Assembly: GCA_024734495.1 (NCBI GenBank)
Contig: JALMQS010000612.1
Span: 387,979 to 451,978, forward strand
Length of the DNA: 64,000 nt
Source of the DNA: Forficula auricularia
Taxonomy: Eukaryota; Arthropoda; Insecta; Dermaptera; Forficulidae
Direction: 5' to 3'
The notes beneath the pieces were generated by a model. That model was not told the DNA's origin. It did no database searches and saw nothing but the letters and a program-made list of their open reading frames with translations. Position numbers and translations under genes: made by a program. This document shows positions 11,456-21,461 of the stretch, piece after piece (the stretch's first letter is position 1; each line of letters opens with the position of its first letter).

Positions 11456-12340
11456 CATATACAACCGAGTTATGGTAGTATATTTATTTTTATTTTTGTG
11501 GTTAGGTATCATAACTCGATTAATAGTCCATAATATTCATAATATAAATTTTTTAAACTTTTTGATCAGGTATATAATAAATAAATATATTATGAAATAA
11601 AATAATATATCGCAGTTTATTTTTACAAAAAACTAAAAATAAAAATGTATTTAAATATTAAAAATCAAATCGATTAATTATTAAGAAATAATATTATTTA
11701 GAATAAATAAACAAATTAATTTAAATATATCAAATTTCTAATTATTGTTTAATTTTACAATAATAACCAATTAAGATTATTTGAGATTGTTAAAATAATA
11801 ATCATTTTCATTTTGGATCTTGATGTCTTTTCTTGATGTAACTGAATTAATTCAATTCAAATTTGATAAAATCTCAAACTATTATGAATTTATAATTAAT
11901 CTCTTGTCGTTTTATACTTTCAGTTAGTTAGTTATACGTTAGTAGTCTTTAATGAAACAATAAACTGAATAGAATCTCTAAAATAGCAGCGTATAACAAT
12001 TGGGGAGGTTAAGGGGGGTGGTAGGGTTGGTGGGGTGGGAGGTGAAAGTCAAACTTTGAAAATTGTTCTCGGCTTGTGATTTTATGGGTAGATGGGTAGA
12101 TGGGTAGGAGGGTAGGTAGGTATCATGTTTTGTGCTCGAAAGTGAAACAATTTAATCAAGACACAACTGACTAATTCCCTCCCCCCACCCCTGGCCCTTT
12201 TAGCCCTTTCTCTTCACTTAAAGACAACCAGCAAGCAACCCTTCCATTCAGCCACCCCAAGTCAATCAAATTAAACTTCTCGAATATTCGTAAAAGTCAT
12301 TTCACTAAAATTGATAATTATTATTAAAAGTAATATATTA
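11456..12340. other. A+T-rich spacer with G-rich patch
   Basis: No gene seen. 12000-12050 is G-rich (GGGGTGG type), 12080-12122 repeats GGGTAGAT/GGGTAGG, and 12180-12250 is C-rich. These look like worn Helitron interior tracts. Confidence 0.4.
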
Positions 12341-13327
12341 GTATTTGGAGCCACCGGGCGATGCTCGGCAAATTTTTGCTTCAGTTAAAAGTTATATATT
12401 AATATTATTTTTAATTTAAAATTCTGATAAAAACAACCCCAACCACGCCCCTGGACCCCCGCCCCATACCGCACCCGCACACCCCATCCCCTCTATGCCC
12501 CCTGGACCCCGAACCCGCCACTCCACCAACCCTTCACCCCACCTCTTGCACTCCCCCCTGTATTTCTAAATTTCTAGTGGCCCACAGATTATGTACCTAT
12601 ATATAGGTATATAAATAAATTACTTATAATTATTTTTTTTAATTAAATAACAAAATATCGAGTTTTATAATAATCAATTAAATTGCCAAATTCTAATATA
12701 TAATCATATTTCTTATTAACTCTTTGTGGGATTTAATACTCGAATTTATAATCAATTAAATTGTTTTTTTTTTTTTTTTTTTATAAATTTTATTAAACCA
12801 ATTATTTTACATTAATTAATGTATACATTGTATTTTTGCTTCGATTCCGGAGATTACTTCTCCACCATCGAGTGTCCTTATTCATCTTTAGTCCTTGTTT
12901 TTAATAAGAGGAAAAATCTAATTAGATAAAAAAACCTCGTTTCCGATAATTATTTCAATTCCATTATTCCCCAATCAAGTCGATTGGTCATTCAATCTCT
13001 CCATCTCCCTTCCTTCCAATTAAATTGTTTAATTTTAATACATATATATATTAAAATTTGTTATAACCTATTAGTGGGGTTTAAAATTAAAAAAACAATT
13101 AATAAATAAAAGAAAATTGAAAAAATGTAAACAAACTTTTTTGTTGAGATTTTCATCTATCAATAATTAGTTTAATTAGGAAAAGATCAATTAAGATTAG
13201 ATTTGACGAGGTCCAGACCTAGCAAGATCGTTTTCTCATCCTCAAAACTTGTTAATAGATTTTGTTTCATCAAAATCGGTAGAGCCGTTTTCAAAATAGA
13301 ACAATGATACAAATATATATACAAACA
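12341..13327 (-). mobile_element. Helitron H1, copy c
   Basis: The 3' end is on the left (minus orientation): the hairpin reads CCGGGCGATGCTCGG, followed by the conserved AGTTAAAAGTTATA block. The C-rich tract at 12435-12560 is the G-rich interior seen from the other strand. The 5' body at 13035-13310 contains GGTCTGGACCTC and AAAACGGCTCTACCG-type segments in reverse. The extreme 5' end is lost into a (TA)n tract. About 450 bases of unrelated A+T-rich DNA near 12600-13030 interrupt it. Confidence 0.6.
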
Positions 13328-13340
13328 AATATATATATTC

Positions 13341-13372
<32 letters not shown>

Positions 13373-13513
13373 GGGCAGATCCAGGGAGGGGCGGAGGGGG
13401 CGACCGCCCCCCCCCCCACCATAGAGGCCCGTGCCTGGCGGGAGTGCAACACGTGCGTCGCACGCAGAGGCCAAAAAACGGCGGCCAAATCGACAGGGAA
13501 TTTATAACAATTT
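13373..13513 (+). repeat. GC-rich GGGCGGATCCAGG element, copy 1
   Basis: It begins GGGCAGATCCAGG, holds a long C-run, and ends CGACAGGGAATTTATAAC. It is nearly identical to 47646-47781. A related terminus lies inverted at 49158-49174 (CCTGGATCCGCCC). It follows a (TA)n microsatellite at 13345-13372. The terminal sequence is reminiscent of hAT-like ends, but no target duplication is clear. The overlapping short frames are not genes. Confidence 0.6.
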
Positions 13514-14362
13514 ACTTGATCAAGAAAGAAAAATAAAATATTTGGGATATACATAGAATTATATATTATTTTGAATTTGGGGAAAAATTAATTTGAATAA
13601 ATTTGTAGAATTGGTTTGTAATTTTAATTCAAGTACTTTTATTAGGTATAGGTATTGTTATTTGATTCCGTCAATGATAATAAATAAACATCAATTCATA
13701 ACTTAATCCTCGTGTTATTAAATTTCGCTTACACAAGCCCTTTTTATTTAAATATTTGTTGTTTGTTTACTTTTTTAATTATTTATTAATCAGCTCAACT
13801 GTATATTTCGCGATCATGATGATGAAAAAGAAATCCGGCAATGATTTGAATAAAACACCTAAAATAATAATAATAATAATAATAATTAAACGAGAGAAAC
13901 ATGGAATTAATTATAATTGAATCAACGTAGTGGGGTATAATTATACCCGCAGCACGGAGGGCTCGATTTAAATCTCGCAAATGGATTTAAAATAATACCT
14001 ACCCCTCAGCGGAGTATACCCGCCCACTTTCCTTTTATATAATACTACCACTACTACTACTAATTTATTTCATTTTAATTAAGCATTTTATACAAAATAT
14101 AAAAATATTTGTGGGCTGGAGCGGAAATTGCGCTATCCAGGGGTGGGGGGTCAGGGAATCCCCCTCGCTAATTAAATCCTCTCAAATCCTATTTATCTTT
14201 TATAATATTCATTTGATTATATGTAGAAATAAATATACGAATGTAATATTCAATAACATTATACAAAGTTGACATTATATTATAAAATAAAGAAATAAAT
14301 AAATAAATAAATAAGATAAAAAATAAAATTCAGTCATTTCGATATTTATGTATAGTTTTGCT
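13514..14362. other. Spacer, no gene seen
   Basis: A+T-rich, with an (AAT)n tract at 13861-13886 and an AAAT-type run at 14289-14313. A short G+C-richer piece at 13925-14040 and another at 14110-14165 cannot be assigned. Confidence 0.4.
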
Positions 14363-15004
14363 TCATCATCATCATTGAGTATACAGTCCTAAGACTGGTT
14401 TGATGCAACAATCCGTCTCCACTCGACTCTGTCCCCCGCCAGCTGTTTGACCTCTCTAAATGTCTGGCATCCCATATCCCCAATTATTTGGTTGAAATAT
14501 TCTAATCTGGGTCTTCCCCTTCCCCTTTTCTTTCCCACCTCCCCTCCAAGATATCCCTAAGCAGTCCCCCATGTCTCAGTGTGTGCCCCATCATCTGACC
14601 TCTTCTCTTCCTCAGACTCCTCCACAAGGTTCTTTTTCTCCGATTCTTCTAAGAACTTCTTCATTTGTAATTTTATCCATCCATTTGATATTCCTTATTC
14701 TTCTGTAGCACCACATTTCGAAAGCCTCCAATCTCTTTCTCTCCGCTTTTCCAATTGTCCAGGTTTCACACCCGTACATGGCTATGCTCCATACATATGT
14801 CTTCAATAGCAACTTCCTGTTTTCTAAGCTGATTGAGAAGGAGCATAGTAGTTTTTGTTTTTGAATTAAACCCCATTTTGCTTGGGCAATTCTTGATTTA
14901 ATTTCGTTTTCACTCCACCCATCCCATGTTATTTTACTTCCTAGGTAGCGGAATTCCTTAACTCCTTCTAGGTTTGCTTCATATATTTCCATTTTAAAAG
15001 CCAT
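14363..15004 (-). pseudogene. RTE-like LINE 3' end (copy 1)
   Basis: This is the C-terminal region after the RT catalytic core of a non-LTR retrotransposon of the group often annotated 'endonuclease-reverse transcriptase'. From 15004 the frame reads the YLGSKITWDG, EIKSRIAQAK, LLLKTYVWSIAMYGCETWT, KRLEAFEMWCYRR and ITNEEVLRRIGE blocks. It then shifts frame near 14615. Further blocks (GRGRPRLEYFNQIIGD, VKQLAGDRVEWRRI) are readable down to about 14400. The 3' end is a short CAT-repeat tail at 14365-14377, typical of microsatellite-tailed LINEs. It is 5'-truncated. The same family is at 23318-24116. The clade (RTE, RTEX or CR1-like) is not certain. Confidence 0.82.
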
Positions 15005-15084
15005 TATTTTCTAAATTTCTGTTGATAACGAGATAAAGGGATAGATAATATGTCCCGAAATATTTGGGTATTTGAGACATTTTT

Positions 15085-15701
15085 ACTTTATCCAATGCGA
15101 AGCATGGGAGAAAGTATTGTAATGGGTCTCGCGGCAAGCGCGACTTCAAAGGGTCCTCAGGTAAAGACTACGGAACCCATGGACTCAATTAAGGTCACAA
15201 ATTGAAGTATTCAATTAGGTTGAATTTTAGCACGTGACGGTTTTGCCAAAAATTACCTGGGATCTCGCCGAGAGGCCAAAAAGTGCCATTTTTTTTGGAA
15301 GTGCGTGGGGATGTATGTATGTATGTATGTATGTGTGTGTGTTATCGTTTTTTTCGTCCACGAATTTTTCCACACCGTTGCACCGAATGAATTGAAATTG
15401 AAAACCTACCAGTATTTTAACAAAATGAAGCGCTGATTAGTTTTTGGTACATATCGGTCCACAAACATTAGTACTTTATTTCAGTACTTTTTTAGTTTTT
15501 TCTAAATATCCTGAAAATGACTTAACCAATTTTGATGAAATTTAATATCCTAATTAAGTACCTTGGGACCCACAAAAAAGGTTAAATAAAGTTTTTAGTA
15601 AAATTATATTTTAAAGTACTCTAGAGTAAAATAGTACTTTTTTAAATTTTTTATTTTAAATTCTTTAAAATTTATTCATTTGATCGTTTTAAGATAGCTC
15701 A
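15085..15701. repeat. Repeat R5, copy 1
   Basis: It starts ACTTTATCCAATGCGAAGC and ends GATAGCTCA. The second copy, 51107-51710, interrupts a known repeat and so defines both ends. It holds a (GTAT)n run at 15312-15335 and the phrase ACCAATTTTGATGAAAT. The start contains a short hairpin (CCAATGC-GAA-GCATGG). No TIR is visible. Seen on the other strand, a hairpin lies seven bases from the end, which resembles a Helitron-type 3' terminus. Confidence 0.7.
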
Positions 15702-15774
15702 TTTAACCTAACTTAAGTAAGAATGGTTAGGCTTCTCGCTGTGAAAGGGTAAACATTTGGGAGGAAATTTTATA

Positions 15775-16565
15775 AGTAACCATAGCAACTGCGTTGTTTT
15801 CTTATCCGTTACCTTTGCGTAAGACATAGAGAAATCGACTTTAAACCAAAAATAGCGGTTGATTCTCATCTAATACTTGAGGAATAAATCGAAGAGATGT
15901 CTCTGACCTTTCCCTTTTCTATAGATACTATCACGGCAGGTGCTCTGATGAGATAACATCAATAATTCCCCCCAAAGCATGCTTTGCACGTAGCACACGT
16001 TTTGCCGACTCCCAACACTCTTTCGCGGTCAAATTGGAAAAGTGCCGGACCACTTCATTCGCGAATACATATATCCCCATGACTTCAAGGAACTGGAACT
16101 CTCTCCCAGCCTCTATCTTTCCCAGCACTTATAATCTTCAAACCTTCAAAACCAGGGTGCATAGACACCTACGTCTACACCCTCTCACTTAATCAACTTT
16201 CCCTTCTCTTCGGTAATGCAAGGGTCTTTCGAGATCCATAGGGGCTACATCTTTACTGGTGAACACCTTCTTGCATTCGATTGCATTAAAAAAAAAAAAA
16301 AAAAATCGACTTAAAATCAAAAATAGCCATCGATTCTCATCTAATACTTGAGGAATAATAATTCTACATTGGGTTTTTGACGTTTCGATTATTATTGGTA
16401 ACCATTGCTGAAGACATGGAGGAATCGACATAAAATCAAAAATAACGATCGATTCTTATCTAATACTATAGGAATAACCTTATTGCATTCCATTTTTGAT
16501 GTTTTGACTATTAATGGCAACCTCTACTGAAAACGTGAAAGAATCGACTTAAAATCAAAAAGAAT
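15775..16565. repeat. 119-bp tandem repeat, interrupted by a LINE
   Basis: TCGAC landmarks at 16306, 16425 and 16544 give a 119-bp period. Each unit has TTCTCATCTAATACTTGAGG and TTGACGTTTCGATTATTA-like blocks. Another unit lies at 15775-15887, left of the LINE fragment. A dispersed partial unit is at about 50410-50480. Confidence 0.75.
15888..16304 (+). pseudogene. CR1-like LINE 3' end (short copy)
   Basis: It matches 29045-29452 closely. Readable blocks include YRYYHGRCSDEI, TSRNWNSLPASIF and TFKTRVHRHL, ending at a stop near 16192, then a 3' untranslated part and a poly-A run ending at 16304. It is severely 5'-truncated and frameshifted. It sits between units of the 119-bp repeat, so the flanking duplication cannot be separated from the tandem repeat. 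Confidence 0.8.
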
Positions 16566-16604
16566 AAATTCTTTTTTGGTAAACAACTCAAACTTGAGTT
16601 GTAC

Positions 16605-16660
16605 CTGGCGTGGCGCTCCAGCCTGGTTGCCCTGGCGGGCAGCGTCTCGGGATGTGATTA
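16605..16660. repeat. GC-rich end motif H3 (CCCTGGCGGGCAG)
   Basis: CCCTGGCGGGCAGCGTCTCG recurs at 24597-24618 and inverted near 27276-27293 and 44643-44664. The 27-kb copy ends GGGGCTAGT, compatible with a Helitron 3' CTAG|T terminus. I treat these as ends of a third Helitron-like family. Confidence 0.4.
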
Positions 16661-17397
16661 TTAGCTTTCCGTAATTATATGTTTTGAAAAATATTTTTTT
16701 TTGAATAATGAATATTGATCTATAAATACTTTATTAGAACATGCAACCATTTCTCTCGAAATTCCCGATCGGTTGGAAACCTATTTCTTTTTTAATAATA
16801 CATTTCAATATTTAAATTTATCTAAATTAATTATATATAATAATTTTAAAATTAATTTATCTACTAAAATTTCAAATGACCAGCGCAGTAATAAATTAAG
16901 AATTAATCTCATTATCCCATTAAATCATATATCATTAAAACTTATATTACAAATTAAATATATATATATATATATTTTAAAAATTAATTTGTCTACTAAA
17001 ATTTTAAGAATTTATATTTTTCTTAAATTCCAAAAAAAAAATAATAATTTTCGCTGTATGAATTATTTCCAAAAATATAATATATATTAATATATAATAT
17101 ATTTAAAATAAATAAATTTGCCCACTGAAATTTCAAATGAGGCACGCCGTAAATCTAATAGAGGAATATATTAATATATAGAGATATTATAGATATATAA
17201 TATAGAGAATAGATATGTTTTGTTTGTAAAATTTGACAATATAACAACTGTCATTGAATATTAGTTGCTTTTTCTACCACATCGTACGCTAAGGCGCCAC
17301 AGGTACTGTCTGACAATGGCTTTTATATATATAGATAAATGAATATCTGTGTTATTTGACCCCTACGAGCCAAAGAGGTGAAATCCCCCCCCCTACA
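16661..17397. other. Very A+T-rich spacer
   Basis: Dominated by A and T. The 105-residue frame at 16773-17090 is a low-complexity Asn/Ile/Lys/Tyr reading and not a credible gene. Confidence 0.45.
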
Positions 17398-17432
17398 ATA
17401 TATACAATTTTTGCTCCTTTAATAAGAGTAGA
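17398..17432 (-). mobile_element. Helitron H1 5'-end fragment
   Basis: On the minus strand the sequence starts TCTACTCTTATTAAAGGAGC followed by AAAAATTGTATA, the H1 left end. The rest of the element is absent or worn. Confidence 0.55.
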
Positions 17433-17539
17433 TGGATTAATGAAACATTTAAATTATAATTAAAATCATTTAGATGAAAACTCGAATAAATAAAATTTAA
17501 TATTAGTTGAATAAAAGATTTCACTGTCGATGGTAACAG

Positions 17540-17953
17540 AATTGTTTTTATTTTAGGTTAAAAATAAAATAAAATGAGAGAGTCTTCTGTTTTTTAAATA
17601 AAATAATTTTTAATTATTTCTAGAGACTATAGTTTCGAAGGCATTGACTTCATCATCAGTATATCACAAATATTTCAAATTAGTTATAAATTAAAATTTA
17701 TACATTGAAAATTTTGAAAAATATATAATGTCTTTTTCTTCATGTTTCCTCTTGGGACATTAGAATATAACTGGAGCAATATCTGGGTTACTCTTTTCCT
17801 CCACATTTTTCCTCCACATTCATTCAGGTAAAACTCTTTAGAAAATGCCTAAACAAAAGAGTAACCCAGATATTGCTCCAGTTATATTCTAATGTCCCAA
17901 GAGGAAACATGAAGAAAAAGACATTATATATTTTTCAAAATTTTCAATGTATA
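17540..17953. repeat. Foldback element, left half (split by pogo)
   Basis: Near-perfect inverted arms at 17697-17807 and 17851-17953 share CCTCTTGGGACATTAG and ATATTGCTCCAGTTATATT. On the outer left side lies a minus-strand hammerhead-like motif (17621-17665). The same outer sequence, in plus orientation, continues at 19995-20235, and both recur at 31287-32030. The pogo-like element interrupts the right arm at CAATGTATA. Confidence 0.8.
17621..17665 (-). ncRNA. Hammerhead-like motif 3 (worn)
   Basis: CTGATGA (minus, 17653-17659), extra T, stem II GAAGTC/GCCTTC with one mismatch, GAAA, ACTATAGT, C. Stem I does not pair fully. It is probably a decayed copy of the motif at 20122. Confidence 0.5.
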
Positions 17954-17954
17954 G

Positions 17955-19927
17955 GAGAGCGGGGCTAAAAGTTCCGATTTTTAGTTAACCTTAAAAATTG
18001 TTACGAATACTTGATTTCAGTATTTATACAATGCTATCAAAATCAACTTACATATCTAACTTTGGTATTTAGATGGTTATTTGGGGCATTTTTTGTAAGA
18101 TTTTTTTACAATTAATTTTTTAATGCCTAAAGTCGGAAAGTAACAACCTACCCCGTTTTGGGGCAAGTTGTTAACAAGCCGGGGTAAATTGTTACTATAT
18201 CGGTTAAAGCTATTATTTGTCAAATAAAAAACAATAAATGGTATGATAAAGGCTATTTATTTAAGCAATAATCAACAGTAGTATGAATCATCAAGTAAAC
18301 ATTTGTATGTTATAACAAGTAGGTAGCTATAATTTGTACTTAAACAGTTATTAACCATTTAATAATTAACAAGTTATCAAATAACTTATAGCAAATCAGT
18401 CTTGATAATTAGTTAAGTCTTTAATCGTATTGCCTTGTCTTAGGCTGAAAAAAATAATCATATTGCCGTCATAGGCAGAAAAGATATACTTAAAATTAAT
18501 CATCAGAAGATATATCAGAATCACAATTCGGGCATAGGTACGTTAATAAGTCTTGATTCTGTCTACATCTGGAATGGGCCCAGTTCTTACATTCTTGATA
18601 CTGAACCCATTCTTCTCCAGAACGTGAATTAGAGTAACTATCACAGCACACTAAACAATAATACTCCAAACTATCCTCTTCACTCTCAGAACTTTCACTA
18701 CTCATTTGTAAAACCTGCAGTTTAACAGACTTACTTTTTCCCTTTCCTTTTCCACTTCCTTGCTTGGTTTTACCCTTCCCTTTTCCTTTATTTTTTCTGA
18801 CCTCTTCATTTTCGATGCTCACTTTCCTTTTCTTGCTTTGCTCTTCTGCTAAAGCTTGTTTTTCTGGAGTATCGGTTAAAACAGCGGACTTTCTAAGACG
18901 TCTCTTTTTTCTTCCAATCCTTGGTAGTGCCTTCGGAACAGGACGAACTGCTTCTGGACAGAAAGAGCTTTCATCTTCGAGTTGTTTTTCTATGACACCA
19001 GAAGATGCAGGCAGATTAACAACCCCTGATGGCCCTGGCGCATCAAATATTTGTGTCTCATCAGTACTAATGTTAACAGTTTCAGATGCATTATCATATA
19101 TTTTAGCAACAGTTTCTGATACTGCTTCTGAATTATCCGTGATGGTGACATCTGAAACGCCTAAAGCTACATCTGATGGGTTTATTGAAGCTAAAGGCCG
19201 ATCTGTGACATACGATGGAGCATAGTCGTCCTCTGTAAACACGTTCGGGTCATAAGGCCAAATACCTGCTTTTCTAAAAGCGCGCATTACATTTATGGGA
19301 GTCACTGCAAGAGGTAGCGCATATCTAACAATTTCTGGGATCTCATAAATCGACATCGTTTTGCCAGGATTATTGCGAAGCCAATTGTCCTGAGCCTTTG
19401 CACAATAGTTTTTGAAAGGTGCATTCACTCCAACATCTAATGGCTGAAGGCGGTGTGTGAAGAAAATTACAAATTTTATTTTCCATTGCTGGTACAAATG
19501 AATTGGGGCAAGTTGTTCCGAGGTCACAACGTGCCCCCGAAAAAAGGAACATCTAGCCCCAAACACACGTGTTGAAAAAAAGCAAGATATAGGTTAGATT
19601 ATGAAAGATACGTAATTTACGCATAGTGTACCGAAACAGTAGATAAAGTCTTTAATTAAAACACTGAAACACTAGAGGTTAATCGTTAAAATTAGTGAGA
19701 TAGACCAAAAATACCAAATACAAAAATTTTTTACTTACGTAAACCAGCGACGCACGCTCTACTATTTCAATGTTTCGGGTGCCACTGGCCTGTTTAAGAT
19801 GGCGGCCGTCGGTGCGCTGTGGCGTTCCGTTTCACGACGTGTTTACTCAATATTCCTATCTCTTTTCTTCGCAAAGTTATTTCAATCGGAACAACTTACC
19901 CCGGTAACTTCTAGCCCCGCTCTCCCC
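17955..19927 (-). mobile_element. pogo-like DNA transposon, internally deleted
   Basis: The terminal inverted repeats are GGAGAGCGGGGCTAAAAGTT at the left and its partner AACTTCTAGCCCCGCTCTCC at the right end. TATA lies beside both ends, consistent with a TA target duplication, although extra C bases at the right blur the exact edge. It encodes the C-terminal part of a DDE transposase on the minus strand. At about 1.97 kb it is shorter than expected for a full copy. The N-terminal DNA-binding region and first two catalytic Asp are missing. Confidence 0.82.
18496..19566 (-). pseudogene. pogo-like transposase, C-terminal part
   Basis: The 356-residue frame keeps the end of the DDE domain. HRLQPLD (residues 38-44) carries what should be the third catalytic Asp, followed by GVNAPFKNYCAKA, the TPINVMRAFRKAGIWPYDPN block (about 89-108) and VTDRP (120-124). 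A long polar, Lys/Gly-rich linker (about 255-285) could serve nuclear import. The end, from residue 302, is a Cys/His cluster (C-x2-CC, then C-x5-H, C, C-x2-C) of PHD/RING-like spacing ending SDISSDD. The first 36 residues do not fit the family and probably come from fusion across a deletion. The transposase cannot be active without its missing catalytic residues. Confidence 0.85.
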
Positions 19928-19936
19928 ATATAGGGG

Positions 19937-19986
19937 GCGTGCTCCTGGCTAGCAAGAGGGCCGCCGAAGGCGGGCCTTGCAGCTAG
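19937..19986 (+). mobile_element. Helitron H2 3'-end fragment
   Basis: GGCTAGCAAGAGGG, then the hairpin GGCCGCC-GAA-GGCGGGCC, then TTGCAGCTAG followed by T. This is the same 3' terminus as 56951 (inverted) and 62224. Only the end is present. Confidence 0.65.
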
Positions 19987-19994
19987 TATATAAT

Positions 19995-20235
19995 AATAAT
20001 AATAATAACTGTAGTTATATTATAATCTCCCAAGAGGAAACATGAAGAAAAAGACATTATATATTTTTCAAAATTTTCAATGTATAAATCTTAATTTGTA
20101 ACTAATTTGAAATATTTGTGATAGACTGATGATGAAGGCAATGCCTTCGAAACTATAGTCTCTAGAAATAATTAAAAATTATTTTAATTAAAAAACAAAA
20201 GACTCTCTCATTTTATTTTTAACCTAAAATAAAAT
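19995..20235 (+). repeat. Foldback element, right half
   Basis: It matches the right half of 31287-32030: CCCAAGAGGAAACATG, the ribozyme-like motif, and a tail ending AACCTAAAATAAAA. It lies on the far side of the pogo insertion and a Helitron end, so the original element has been rearranged. Confidence 0.75.
20122..20164 (+). ncRNA. Hammerhead-like motif 4 (best preserved)
   Basis: Stem I TAGA (20122-20125) pairs with TCTA (20161-20164). CTGATGA is at 20126-20132, then one extra T. Stem II is GAAGGC/GCCTTC with loop AAT. GAAA is at 20149-20152. Stem III ACTATAGT is self-complementary, so it could close as a minimal hairpin or between two RNAs. The NUH is GTC with C at 20160. All invariant core bases are present. 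An extra base at this position is known in the plus-strand hammerhead of chrysanthemum chlorotic mottle viroid. Confidence 0.82.
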
Positions 20236-21010
20236 TTAATACATTACAAAAAAAAAACTTGCCATTTTTTTCTAAATTACTGCATTGACCCATTTCCCTT
20301 TTTTGAGCTCACCCAATATTTTGTCTATAAAAAGAATCAATTTTCCCTTTTTTTTTTGTTTATATCCAGCGATTATTTTTCAATTTTTAATTAAACATCT
20401 ATTTTTTTTATTAATAAGAACCAGCCCCCTCTGCGGGGGGTTGTATTGCTTGCACAGGTGGCCTGACGTAATTTGTCTGCCTTGCACAATCTCCATTATT
20501 CCATCCCATCATCCATAATAAACACACCCGGGCGGATTCTCATCCAGCACCAGTAGAACGGGTTTATCCCATGTCGGATTTTGTCTCACGAACAGGTGTT
20601 TTGTTTTGTGTGTGTTTTTTTTTTGTTGCTTTTTCTGCATCAACGATTCAAATCTCAACAAACAAGAGTAGATATATAATATAATATAAAATAAACCAGT
20701 TAAAAAGTAGTACAGTCTGCTTTTATCTAAAATTACCCTTACAATTTATTTCATATTATATTATACGTAATAATATAACGCTACGTAAATATTACGAAAG
20801 TAGAAATTGCCCATGTTTGTTTGTCTTGTTTATTAAATTAATTTAGCAAGTTGTGTTTTTGGTTCAAATGCCGTTGGCAATTAAATAAAAAGATCTATAA
20901 ATAATCTAAACAAGGTGGTTTAACACTTTGATAGGGATTCCCAAACTAAAACGCGGAGAATTTATTCAACCACATGGTTTGTTTTGATTCAACCACACCT
21001 GTTAATATTT
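20236..21010. other. Spacer, no gene seen
   Basis: 20425-20520 is less A+T-rich (GCGGGGGGTTG, CAGGTGGCCTGACG) but has no recognisable frame. The remainder is A+T-rich. Confidence 0.4.
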
Positions 21011-21207
21011 AATTTAATTAATTAAATTAATTGAACCGCGTAAATTTGAATAATTTCCATGATTCAGCCTGCGAATTTTTTGCAGTTCATAAATCATTTC
21101 ATTATTTTTGTTTTGAAAAGGAAAAATGAAATTTAGCATCTGGCAGGATTCGAACCTGCGTCTTCCTCTTTAGCCGAGGCTGCGCTAACCAACTGCGCTA
21201 CAGATTT
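21011..21207 (-). mobile_element. tRNA-derived SINE
   Basis: Reading the minus strand: a tRNA-like head (21207 to 21136), then a body with TGAAATTT, AAAACAAAAATAATG, GCAAAAAATTCGCAGGC and an A+T-rich tail near 21011. The body without the head is also present at 44368-44488, as expected for a 5'-truncated copy made by a LINE machinery. Confidence 0.7.
21136..21207 (-). tRNA. tRNA-like head of the SINE (not a functional tRNA)
   Basis: The D arm is GCGC/GCGC and the T arm GCAGG-TTCGAAT-CCTGC. The A box resembles TAGCGCAGTTGG and the B box is GGTTCGAATCC. The acceptor stem has only five of seven pairs. The anticodon stem has four pairs with loop GGCTAAA, so the anticodon position would read CUA and position 33 is G instead of U. 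These defects favour a SINE promoter over a working tRNA. Confidence 0.6.
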
Positions 21208-21282
21208 AATTTAATTAAAAAAACCTATCAAAATATTGTTATTTCCTCAAAATTTAGACCTGGTTATACCTATAATATCCTA

Positions 21283-21415
21283 CGAGGGGTGAACCGCGAC
21301 CTAATATCGTGTACACCTACTTTCATTTCCAAGTAGAAGACAATAAATGAAGGGGCATTATCTAATGAATTCCGAAGACGGTGTTCATTTAATTCCAATC
21401 GCGGTTCACCCCTCG
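21283..21415 (+). mobile_element. hAT-like MITE, copy B
   Basis: It has perfect termini CGAGGGGTGAACCGCGA and the inverse, and a perfect 8-bp duplication ATATCCTA (21275-21282 and 21416-21423). It is the cleanest copy and defines the family ends. It lacks the repeated ACTTCC interior of the other copies. Confidence 0.9.
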
Positions 21416-21461
21416 ATATCCTACAAAATAAATTCTTGATTATTTTTTTATTCTAATAATA

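Noticed and set aside
16380..16425. A hammerhead in the 119-bp repeat (GACGTTTCG box)
   Set aside because: The reverse strand has CGAAACGTC but no CTGANGA box at the needed distance, so the core is incomplete.
16773..17090. 105-codon frame rich in Asn, Ile, Lys and Tyr
   Set aside because: It reflects A+T-rich composition only; no motif, and the neighbourhood is simple A/T repeats.
18764..19225. Plus-strand 153-codon frame
   Set aside because: It is the complement of the pogo-like transposase frame, which has clear family motifs.
21136..21207. A functional suppressor tRNA (CUA)
   Set aside because: Acceptor and anticodon stems are defective, U33 is missing, and a SINE body with a second dispersed copy follows.
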